From the NCBI GenBank assembly GCA_035388225.1, contig DAOOPM010000020.1, forward strand, positions 1 through 64,000: a stretch of DNA of 64,000 bases. Reading direction: 5' to 3'. The DNA comes from SB25 sp029560875. GTDB lineage: Bacteria > Bacteroidota > Bacteroidia > Bacteroidales > Tenuifilaceae. Each line of letters begins with the position of its first letter. Position 1 is the first letter of the stretch. Position numbers and translations under genes: made by a program. A model generated the notes under the pieces. The model saw nothing but the letters and a program-made list of their open reading frames with translations. It was not told the DNA's origin and made no database searches. Positions 43,926-51,286 of this stretch are shown here, one piece after another.

Positions 43926-45563
43926 TTACATCATATCCATTCCGCCCATGCCTGGTCCGCCCATTGGAGCCATTGGCTTATCTTCTTTCTTCTCAGTAAT
44001 TACACACTCGGTTGTGAGTAGTAAGCCTGCAATAGAAGCAGCATTTTCAAGGGCTACGCGAGCAACCTTGGTTGGGTCAATTACACCGCTTTTGAATAGA
44101 TTTTCGTACTTGTCGGTTTGAGCGTTGTAACCGTAATCATCCTTACCTTCTTTTACTTTCTGAACAATTACAGAACCTTCCATGCCTGCGTTAGCAACAA
44201 TCTGACGAAGTGGTTCTTCAATTGCTCTTTTTACGATAAGAATACCAGTGGTTTCGTCATCGTTGATACCCTTTTGGTTTTCAAGAGCCTCAATAGCGCG
44301 GATGTATGCAACACCACCACCAGGAATAATACCTTCCTCAACAGCAGCACGGGTTGCGTTTAGAGCATCATCAACACGGTCTTTCTTCTCCTTCATTTCA
44401 GTTTCAGTAGCAGCACCAACGTAAAGAACTGCAACACCACCGGCTAGTTTAGCCAAACGCTCCTGAAGTTTCTCACGGTCGTAGTCCGATGTGGTATTTT
44501 CAATCTGAACTTTGATTTGAGCAACACGCTTGTCGATATTCTCTTTTGCACCACCACCGTTAACAATGGTTGTGTTCTCCTTATCAAGGGTAATTTTCTC
44601 TGCACGGCCAAGCATATCCATTTTAGCGCCATCCAAACGTAGACCTTTTTCTTCGCTGATTACTATACCGCCAGTTAGGATTGCAATATCCTCAAGCATT
44701 TCCTTGCGACGGTCGCCAAAGCCTGGAGCTTTTACTGCCGCAATCTTCAATGAACCACGTAGTTTGTTAACTACCAATGTGGCAAGCGCCTCGCCTTCAA
44801 TATCCTCAGCAATGATTAGCAATGCACGTCCTGCTTGTGCCACTGGCTCAAGTACCGGAAGTAGATCCTTCATTGTAGATATTTTACGATCGGTAATTAA
44901 GATAAAAGGATTTTCAAGCACTGTTATCATCTTGTCAGGATCGGTAATGAAATATGGTGAAATGTAACCACGATCGAACTGCATACCTTCCACTACTTCA
45001 ACAGTAGTTTCAATACCTTTTGCCTCTTCAACAGTAATAACACCTTCTTTCTTTACTTTTTTCATTGCCTCAGCAATCAACTTACCAATTTCGTTATCGT
45101 TGTTTGCAGAGATTGTAGCAACCTGCTCAATTTTTTGGTAATCGTCGCCAACCGATACAGTTTGCTTTTTAAGGTGCTCAATAACCTTAGTTACACCTTT
45201 ATCGATACCACGTTTCAAATCCATAGGATTTGCACCAGCTGTTACGTTCTTTAAACCAACGTTAACAATGGCTTGAGCAAGTACAGTTGCAGTTGTTGTT
45301 CCATCACCTGCATTATCGGCAGTTTTCGATGCTACCTCTTTTACCATTTGTGCACCAACATTCTCAAATGCATCGCTTAGCTCAATCTCTTTGGCAACGG
45401 TAACACCGTCCTTAGTTACTTGCTGAGAACCAAATTTTTTCTCAATAACCACATTGCGACCTTTAGGGCCTAAGGTTACTTTAACGGCATTTGCAAGTTG
45501 GTCAACGCCTCTTTTGAGTTTATCGCGTGCTTCGGTATCGAAATTTAATACTTTTGCTGACAT
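43926..45563 (-). CDS. groEL: chaperonin GroEL (Hsp60)
   Basis: A 545-residue chaperonin subunit. The sequence opens MSAKVLNFDTEARDKLKRGV and has the nucleotide-binding stretches TLGPKGRNVVIEKKFG and NAGDGTTTATVLAQAI, and the C-terminal Gly-Met tail (GGPGMGGMDMM). All regions are full length. It follows groES by 37 bases in the usual two-gene operon. Confidence 0.98.
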   Translation of the reverse strand: MSAKVLNFDTEARDKLKRGVDQLANAVKVTLGPKGRNVVIEKKFGSQQVTKDGVTVAKEIELSDAFENVGAQMVKEVASKTADNAGDGTTTATVLAQAIVNVGLKNVTAGANPMDLKRGIDKGVTKVIEHLKKQTVSVGDDYQKIEQVATISANNDNEIGKLIAEAMKKVKKEGVITVEEAKGIETTVEVVEGMQFDRGYISPYFITDPDKMITVLENPFILITDRKISTMKDLLPVLEPVAQAGRALLIIAEDIEGEALATLVVNKLRGSLKIAAVKAPGFGDRRKEMLEDIAILTGGIVISEEKGLRLDGAKMDMLGRAEKITLDKENTTIVNGGGAKENIDKRVAQIKVQIENTTSDYDREKLQERLAKLAGGVAVLYVGAATETEMKEKKDRVDDALNATRAAVEEGIIPGGGVAYIRAIEALENQKGINDDETTGILIVKRAIEEPLRQIVANAGMEGSVIVQKVKEGKDDYGYNAQTDKYENLFKSGVIDPTKVARVALENAASIAGLLLTTECVITEKKEDKPMAPMGGPGMGGMDMM

Positions 45564-45600
45564 ATTATTTGCTTTAATTTGTTATACAATAGTTTGATAA

Positions 45601-45879
45601 TTAAATAATTGCAAGAACGTCGGATTGTTTCATAATCAAATAATCCTTGCCATCAACTGAGATTTCGGTACCAGCGTACTTCCCGTAAAGAACAACATCA
45701 CCAACCTTAACCTCCATAGCAACGTCTTTAGTGCCTGGGCCAGCAGCAACAATGGTTCCACGTTGTGGTTTTTCCTTTGCAGTGTCGGGAATGAAAATGC
45801 CGCTTGATGTTTTCTCTTCGGCCTCCATAGGAAGAATTAATACTCTATCGGCCAATGGTTTAATTTTTACTTCTGACAT
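45601..45879 (-). CDS. groES: co-chaperonin GroES (Hsp10)
   Basis: A 92-residue lid protein for GroEL. PLADRVLILPMEAEEKTSSG contains the mobile loop that binds GroEL, and the end VDGKDYLIMKQSDVLAII is typical. It is the first gene of the groESL operon. The upstream 200 bases hold no gene but carry a sigma54-like element and TGTCAGT-type motifs, reported separately. Confidence 0.98.
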   Translation of the reverse strand: MSEVKIKPLADRVLILPMEAEEKTSSGIFIPDTAKEKPQRGTIVAAGPGTKDVAMEVKVGDVVLYGKYAGTEISVDGKDYLIMKQSDVLAII

Positions 45880-45913
45880 ATTTTTAAGTTTTAATTGTTA
45901 GTTAATCATTTTT

Positions 45914-45992
45914 ACTGACAGAGGGAAACTTACATAAGCTATGCCAAACAGGAAAACTGACTTTTTTGCATAGGTTTGATGTCATAACTGAC
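45914..45992 (-). promoter_or_regulatory. candidate sigma54-type promoter with phased TGTCAGT-type repeats upstream of groES
   Basis: On the minus strand, TTTGGCATAGCTTATGTA (within 45930-45949) keeps the GG-N10-G spacing of sigma54 -24/-12 boxes, though the -12 GC is GT. Three copies of ACTGAC, read on the plus strand, begin at 45914, 45956 and 45987, so they are 42 and 31 bases apart, close to whole helical turns. A TGTCA-N4-TGACA inverted repeat includes the outermost copy. Placement 50-110 bases before groES fits a regulatory region; the binding protein is not known. Confidence 0.4.
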
Positions 45993-46041
45993 AGTGGTGA
46001 TGACGCGAATATTGTCAATAAAAGTAGTTCAAATATTATAA

Positions 46042-46077
46042 ATAAAAAAGTGTCAGCATTTTACACTGCTGACACTT
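46042..46077 (-). terminator. rho-independent terminator after secG
   Basis: An 11-bp perfect stem (AAGTGTCAGCA / TGCTGACACTT) with an 8-base loop is followed on the minus strand by a T run. It separates the secG operon from groESL. Confidence 0.85.
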
Positions 46078-46100
46078 GATTTATTGAAGTTACTCAAAAA

Positions 46101-46445
46101 TTATTTTGTAGAATCTTGCGAAGCGGTTCCCGATGCTGGTGTCTGGAAATCAGGTAATGCATTCTCGCTAGGGGTATCCTTCATTTTTGACTCAAGGATA
46201 GACTTTTGCTCAACAACAGTTTTAGTTGGCATAGTTAAAGTTGCCAAGAAAGCAAGAACAACTAGGCTAACAGCAAGTGTCCATGTTGCTTTTTCTAATA
46301 AATCGGCAGTTTTTCTAACGCCCATAATTTGGTTGGATCCAGCAAAATTTGATGCTAAACCGCCTCCCTTAGGATTCTGCACTAGTACAATTAGAATTAG
46401 TAGAATGCAGACAATGAGTATCAATACAGAAAATAATGTGTACAT
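46101..46445 (-). CDS. secG: preprotein translocase subunit SecG
   Basis: A 114-residue inner-membrane protein that assists SecYE. Two helices at about 3-23 and 52-72 surround the conserved loop VLVQNPKGGGLASNF. The hydrophilic C-terminal tail of some 40 residues (rich in Ser, Pro, Glu) is longer than in enterobacteria. It is the last gene of the sigma54-activator operon, 11 bases after the TPR gene. Confidence 0.93.
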   Translation of the reverse strand: MYTLFSVLILIVCILLILIVLVQNPKGGGLASNFAGSNQIMGVRKTADLLEKATWTLAVSLVVLAFLATLTMPTKTVVEQKSILESKMKDTPSENALPDFQTPASGTASQDSTK

Positions 46446-46456
46446 CGTTTAAAATA

Positions 46457-47212
46457 TTAATGTTTACTATTTATTTGCTCTTTAACTTTTTGAATTCGAT
46501 CGGCAAAGTAACTACTTTTTTCTGGATATTTCAAACATAATTTTTCGTAAACAGCTAAAGCTTTTTCAAAATATCCTTGTGAGATGTAAATCTGAGCCAA
46601 AGGCTCACTTGCCAACTCTTCGGGCTCCTCTATGGATTTTGTGGAAATATCTTCGTTCTCAATAACTTCGCCTGGCTGAGGCATTGTGGGGCGTTCAATT
46701 TTTGGAATGTTGCTTAAAAATGCATCAATTAAACTAGATGAATTAGCACTGGATTCCGATATGGAATTTTCAACGTCACCGTCAATTAGTTCAAGTATAT
46801 CCGTATCTGTTGAATCTGATGTGGCTTCAGCAGTTATTGTTACAGCATCGGTATGGTTTGAGTCCTCAAGGAGTACGAACGATGCTTCGGATGAGGATTT
46901 CTTTGTTTTAGGCCTTCCTTTCGTTGGTTTCTTGGCTTCAACCACCTCCTGAGCCGCTTCAAGATTAATCATAATTGGCGTAGTAGGGTTGAGCAATTTG
47001 TAAAGGTGTTGGCGGCTAGGGATTAAACTTGCCTGATTTTGAATTTGGTGGTTTAAGGATTCGTTCCCGAGCTGCTTTAAATTCAGCAGATAGAGCGCTC
47101 TGGCACCTTGAAAATAAGGATATTTTTCAATTAAGTCTTTAATCTGTTCCAGGCTAGTTGAGGAAAACTTGCTGGATGAATCTATTAGGTCATAAAAGGT
47201 TTCTTTTTCCAT
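46457..47212 (-). CDS. TPR-containing hypothetical protein
   Basis: A 251-residue cytoplasmic protein from the ATG at 47212 (MEKETFYDLIDSS). The N-terminal helical part (IEKYPYFQGARALYLLNLKQL) and a C-terminal tetratricopeptide pair (LAQIYISQGYFEKALAVYEKL, KYPEKSSYFADRIQKV) flank an acidic low-complexity centre of about 100 residues, partly basic (KKPTKGRPKTKKSS). An upstream in-frame ATG at 47254 overlaps lptE and is less likely. The gene keeps this place beside secG in many Bacteroidota, but its role is not established. Confidence 0.8.
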   Translation of the reverse strand: MEKETFYDLIDSSSKFSSTSLEQIKDLIEKYPYFQGARALYLLNLKQLGNESLNHQIQNQASLIPSRQHLYKLLNPTTPIMINLEAAQEVVEAKKPTKGRPKTKKSSSEASFVLLEDSNHTDAVTITAEATSDSTDTDILELIDGDVENSISESSANSSSLIDAFLSNIPKIERPTMPQPGEVIENEDISTKSIEEPEELASEPLAQIYISQGYFEKALAVYEKLCLKYPEKSSYFADRIQKVKEQINSKH

Positions 47213-47216
47213 AGTT

Positions 47217-47729
47217 TTACCAATTTGCAACTGCTGCATTGAAAATATCATCAACTAATTTTTCTAGAATTTTGCCTACAAGTTCACTCTCTATTGATGT
47301 GAAGTTTTGACTGCTACTATAATTTTCGTATTGAGTAAATGTTTTGTCGTAGTTTTTTGTCGGATCAATAGTGTTGACAAACTTTACTTTTACCGAAATG
47401 GTAAATCTGTTTTCAGCAGCAATTTCATTGCCTTGGATTGCAACCGGAGCAAAAGTGTACTGGGTTATTTGGCCAGAGAAAGCCAAATCGCCAAAGTCTC
47501 TTACTACCGATAAGCGGGTTTGGGAAACAAATCTGTTTTTAAGATCTTCGGTTATTTGACTACTTAGCGTTGGATTTACAATGCTGGCCAAATTCTGAAA
47601 AAGTTGAACACTTACAGTGTTTGCCTCTGTGGGAATTGATGCTCCTGTGAATGAGTATTTTACGCTGCAGCCATGATGCAGGGGTAATGCTAAAATTAAC
47701 AGCAGAAAAATATGTTTTGTAACTTTCAT
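47217..47729 (-). CDS. lptE: LPS assembly lipoprotein LptE
   Basis: A 170-residue outer-membrane lipoprotein that plugs LptD and helps place LPS in the outer leaflet. The signal peptide ends ALPLHHGC (C21). The mature part (CSVKYSFTGASIPTEANTVSVQLFQNLA) has the LptE fold opening, then a beta/alpha pattern ending VGKILEKLVDDIFNAAVANW. The gene is 6 bases after the sigma54 activator and 4 bases before the TPR gene. Confidence 0.9.
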   Translation of the reverse strand: MKVTKHIFLLLILALPLHHGCSVKYSFTGASIPTEANTVSVQLFQNLASIVNPTLSSQITEDLKNRFVSQTRLSVVRDFGDLAFSGQITQYTFAPVAIQGNEIAAENRFTISVKVKFVNTIDPTKNYDKTFTQYENYSSSQNFTSIESELVGKILEKLVDDIFNAAVANW

Positions 47730-47735
47730 AATGTG

Positions 47736-48974
47736 CTATTCTATATTAAACTCCTTTATTTTCCTGTAAAGTGTACGCTCCGAGATTCCCAATTCGGCTG
47801 CAGCATTTTTTCTTCGGCCTTTATGTTTTTCTAAAGCCTTTTTGATTAACTCTACCTCTTTTTCCTCCAAAGATAACGATTCCTCAATAATTTCTTCGGT
47901 ATCCTGAATATCATTTGCATTTTGAACAAATGGTTTGCTGTCGAACTGAACTGTTGGGGTTTTTGTTATTATTGTGTCGTTAGAGTTGTATAGGTTTTGA
48001 AAGACAGGAGCATTCTGAATTTGTGGGTCGATATTACTAACCCCATTTGACATTAAATCGTTTACTAACTTTTTTAAATCGTTCACGTCGTTTCTCATGT
48101 CGAAAAGGATTTTATAGAGTATTTCCCGTTCCGATGCAAATGTTTGCTCATCAATCCCCTTCTTGCCGTATAGTGTAGGAAGTTTGGAGACTGCAAAATC
48201 CGGCAGGTACCTTAATAGTATTTCAGCAGTTATTATCCTACTTTGCTCTATTATTGATATTTGTTCTGTTACATTTTTGAGTTGACGAATATTACCTGGC
48301 CATTTGTAGTTAACTAGTGCTCTACGAGCATCATCATCGAGAGATATTGAAGGCATTCGGTATTTTTCGGCAAAATCACTGGCGAACTTTCTGAAAAGCA
48401 ATGGGATATCCTCAACTCTTTCGCGTAATGGGGGTATGTGGATTGGCACTGTGTTTAGTCGGTAGTAAAGGTCTTCGCGAAATTTGCCTTCCTGAATTGC
48501 CTCTGGAACGTTTACGTTGGTGGCTGCAACAACCCTAACATTTGTTTTTTGAACCTTTGATGAGCCAACTCTGATGAACTCACCAGTTTCTAAAACTCTT
48601 AGAAGTCGAACCTGTGTGGATAGAGGCAATTCGGCCACCTCGTCAAGAAATATTGTACCACCATTGGCAACCTCAAAGTAACCCTGACGACTATCGGTAG
48701 CGCCGGTAAATGCACCTTTTTCGTGGCCGAAAAGTTCTGAATCGATTGTTCCTTCGGGAATTGCACCGCAGTTAACGGCAATGTATGCCCCATGTTTGCG
48801 GGCGCTATACTGATGCACTATCTGTGGAAAAACTTCTTTTCCGGTTCCGCTTTCACCAGTAATCAGAACCGAAAGGTCGGTATGTGCCACTTGTCGGGCT
48901 ATATCTATAGCACGGTTAAGGCCTGTTGCATTACCAATAATTCCAAAACGTTGCTTAATGCTTTGCAGTTCCAT
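47736..48974 (-). CDS. sigma54-dependent transcriptional activator (no receiver domain)
   Basis: A 412-residue AAA+ activator from the ATG at 48974 (MELQSIKQRFGIIGN). Walker A is GESGTGKE, the sigma54-contacting loop KGAFTGATDS is intact, and Walker B is GGTIFLDEVAELPL. The C-terminus has a Fis-type helix-turn-helix (RRKNAAAELGISERTLYRKI). There is no N-terminal sensor, so activity may be set by abundance or by a partner. An in-frame start at 49013 adds 13 residues and lies over a TGTCAGT motif, so the internal ATG is preferred. Genes for lptE, the TPR protein and secG follow in the same operon. Confidence 0.93.
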   Translation of the reverse strand: MELQSIKQRFGIIGNATGLNRAIDIARQVAHTDLSVLITGESGTGKEVFPQIVHQYSARKHGAYIAVNCGAIPEGTIDSELFGHEKGAFTGATDSRQGYFEVANGGTIFLDEVAELPLSTQVRLLRVLETGEFIRVGSSKVQKTNVRVVAATNVNVPEAIQEGKFREDLYYRLNTVPIHIPPLRERVEDIPLLFRKFASDFAEKYRMPSISLDDDARRALVNYKWPGNIRQLKNVTEQISIIEQSRIITAEILLRYLPDFAVSKLPTLYGKKGIDEQTFASEREILYKILFDMRNDVNDLKKLVNDLMSNGVSNIDPQIQNAPVFQNLYNSNDTIITKTPTVQFDSKPFVQNANDIQDTEEIIEESLSLEEKEVELIKKALEKHKGRRKNAAAELGISERTLYRKIKEFNIE

Positions 48975-49232
48975 TTTAAAATAGGGGCTGTTTGTATTCA
49001 ATGTAACTGACAAAATTACATTTTTTAATTATTTCCTAAAATTAGAAATAGTTAAATTTCATAAAACAGTTTGTTGCTTATTGCTAGTTACAGAGAGTTT
49101 TTCTTGATATTCAAAGAATGGAACTGACAATATTGCCGCATTTAGGATTGCCGTTTTTAAAATAAACTTATACATAGTATGCAATTGAAAGTTTGATACT
49201 AAATTTGTAATTGAAAATGCATAATTTATGGT

Positions 49233-50006
49233 ATGAAAATATTAGGACTAATTCCAGCACGATATGCTTCGACTCGTTTCCCTGGTAAACCTTTGGCCTT
49301 AATTGCCGACAAGCCAATGATTCAATGGGTTTATCAAAGGGCTTCTGAAGTTTTTGATTACACTTATGTGGCTACCGATGACGAAAGGATTGCCAAGGCT
49401 GTGGAATCCTTTGGTGGAAGGGTTGTGATGACCTCTGACAAACATCAGAGTGGCACCGATAGATGCGCCGAAGCATTAGAAAAAGTGACTACTTTAACTT
49501 CAATTAAGTTTGATGTTGTGGTAAATATCCAGGGTGATGAGCCCTTTATTCAAGCTCAACAGTTAATGAATGTTTCGGGATGTTTTACTGATGATACGGT
49601 TCAGATTGCAACACTGGTTAAGGCATTTTGCGCAAGCGAAGATATTTTTAATCCAAACTCGCCTAAGGTAATTTTCAATACTCAAAATGAGGCTATTTAT
49701 TTTAGCCGAGCAGCAATCCCTTTCATAAGAGGTAAGGAGCGTGAGGATTGGAAGTATAATCGTAAATACTATAAGCATATTGGGCTTTATGCCTATAGAG
49801 CAGATGTACTAAGGGAAATTACAAAACTTCCACAGTCTTCGCTTGAGTTAGCGGAATCGCTAGAGCAACTTCGGTGGATTGAAAACGGATATAAAATAAA
49901 AGTCTTTGAAACCAATTTAGAGACACTGGCGGTTGATACCCCTGAGGATTTGGAAAGGGTAAAGGTTTACGCAACAAGTATGCTTTACGATAAAGAAAAA
50001 GATTAG
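49233..50006 (+). CDS. kdsB: 3-deoxy-manno-octulosonate cytidylyltransferase
   Basis: Activates Kdo as CMP-Kdo for LPS inner-core synthesis. The 257-residue protein has the nucleotide-binding start GLIPARYASTRFPGKPLA, the VVNIQGDEPFI segment, KYYKHIGLYAYRADVL, and the QLRWIENGYKIKV and VDTPEDLERVK endings. Length is normal. It is divergent from the sigma54 activator and ends at a terminator. Confidence 0.96.
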   Translation: MKILGLIPARYASTRFPGKPLALIADKPMIQWVYQRASEVFDYTYVATDDERIAKAVESFGGRVVMTSDKHQSGTDRCAEALEKVTTLTSIKFDVVVNIQGDEPFIQAQQLMNVSGCFTDDTVQIATLVKAFCASEDIFNPNSPKVIFNTQNEAIYFSRAAIPFIRGKEREDWKYNRKYYKHIGLYAYRADVLREITKLPQSSLELAESLEQLRWIENGYKIKVFETNLETLAVDTPEDLERVKVYATSMLYDKEKD

Positions 50007-50027
50007 TTGGCGAAACTTAGCAAAAGA

Positions 50028-50061
50028 AAAAGGACACAAATTGCTGTGTCCTTTTCTTTTT
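50028..50061. terminator. bidirectional terminator between kdsB and the endonuclease-family gene
   Basis: An 11-bp stem (AAAAGGACACA / TGTGTCCTTTT) with a 6-base loop, A-rich before and T-rich after, between two convergent genes. Confidence 0.83.
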
Positions 50062-50073
50062 TGGAATATTTTT

Positions 50074-51120
50074 CTATTTCTTCTCCTTTATTAGGAATAA
50101 GTAAACAGGGAAGTGGTCGGAGTAACCACCCGTAAAATTATTGCCAACATATGTGCGGAAAGGATAACCAGCAAACTGACCGCTAGATTGTTGTAGGAAA
50201 GGTTTGTTGAACACCTTTGATTTAAAGAAAACCCAATTTGTTTTATCCTCGTTCACTAAAGGTTGAGATATAATAAGGTTATCGAAAAGATTCCATGAAT
50301 CCTGATATGCCAACGAGCCAATGCCACTTTTGTAAAGATCGAACATTGTGTTGAAAAGCTCCCCTTGCTTTAAATTTTTTGAGCCTCTTTTTGCGCCGAG
50401 TGTGCCAACTATACTTTTGCTATCGGGGTCATCATTTAAGTCGCCCATAATTACAATTTTAGCATTGGGCTCGGTTTGCTGAATTGAGTCAACGATCGAT
50501 TTTGTTAATTTTGCAGCAGCAACCCTGAATGGGAGGCTCCTTTTCTCGCCACCTCTACGCGAAGGCCAGTGCCCTACAATAATGTGTATTTGTTCACCAT
50601 CGAGCAATCCGGTAACCACAAGTTGATCGCGCGACTTAAAATTTGGGTTATCAGGCATAGTTAAGCGGGCAGAGCGCGATGATGTAACAGTAAAAAAATC
50701 TGGGCGGTATATTAACCCAACGTCAACTCCTCTGGCATCAGGAGAATCGTAATGAACAATATCATACTTTGATTCCTTAAGCTTAGTGTTCTTGGTTAAA
50801 TCTTCAAGTACAGTTCTGTTCTCAATTTCGCATACACCAAGAATTACTGGACCACCAGGGAACATTTCATTGCCTATTTGTGATATAACATCGGCCATGT
50901 TGTTCATTTTATGCCAGTAGCGCGAGGAGGTGAACTGATTAATCCCCTCGGGAGTAAATTCAGTATCATTAGGTCCTGGTATGGTATCAAAAAGATTCTC
51001 TAAGTTGTAAAAACCAATACAGCTAACTTTGTACAACTTCTTATCTTGTGCTACATTTGCACCGCAAATTAGCGTCAAGGCTATGAGCAGCAACGAATTC
51101 TTTAGAAATAATCTATACAT
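50074..51120 (-). CDS. secreted endonuclease/exonuclease/phosphatase-family protein
   Basis: A 348-residue exported enzyme (signal peptide ending GANVAQ). The fold motifs are all present: FYNLENLFD (Mg-binding Asn and Asp side), VCEIENRTVL (catalytic Glu), VGHWPSRRGG (catalytic His), IVIMGDLNDDP and GYSDHFPVYLFL (final Asp-His). The family cleaves phosphodiester bonds in nucleic acids or lipids, or removes phosphates. Its secretion and its position opposite a TonB receptor with DUF5689 proteins point to extracellular or periplasmic phosphoester breakdown. DNA or RNA as substrate is likely but not proven. Confidence 0.88.
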   Translation of the reverse strand: MYRLFLKNSLLLIALTLICGANVAQDKKLYKVSCIGFYNLENLFDTIPGPNDTEFTPEGINQFTSSRYWHKMNNMADVISQIGNEMFPGGPVILGVCEIENRTVLEDLTKNTKLKESKYDIVHYDSPDARGVDVGLIYRPDFFTVTSSRSARLTMPDNPNFKSRDQLVVTGLLDGEQIHIIVGHWPSRRGGEKRSLPFRVAAAKLTKSIVDSIQQTEPNAKIVIMGDLNDDPDSKSIVGTLGAKRGSKNLKQGELFNTMFDLYKSGIGSLAYQDSWNLFDNLIISQPLVNEDKTNWVFFKSKVFNKPFLQQSSGQFAGYPFRTYVGNNFTGGYSDHFPVYLFLIKEKK

Positions 51121-51225
51121 ATTTAAAAGTTCTTAGGATAAACAACCGAGCAAAGATAGTTATATCCGTAAAAAAAGACATCAAAATTGATAATAATTAG
51201 TAAAAAAGTTATTTTTTTGCATCTT

Positions 51226-51233
51226 TAAATTTG
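51226..51233 (+). promoter_or_regulatory. candidate -7 element for the TonB receptor operon
   Basis: TAAATTTG fits the TAnnTTTG consensus and is 53 bases before the receptor start. No clear -33 element was found at normal spacing. Confidence 0.35.
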
Positions 51234-51286
51234 GTGTATCGTATCATCATAATTGAAGAATAAATTAATCAATAAATAAACTGTAA

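Noticed and set aside
46042..46077. TGTCAGCA hairpin as a regulatory operator of groES
   Set aside because: Its perfect stem, short loop and T tail right after secG make it a terminator first.
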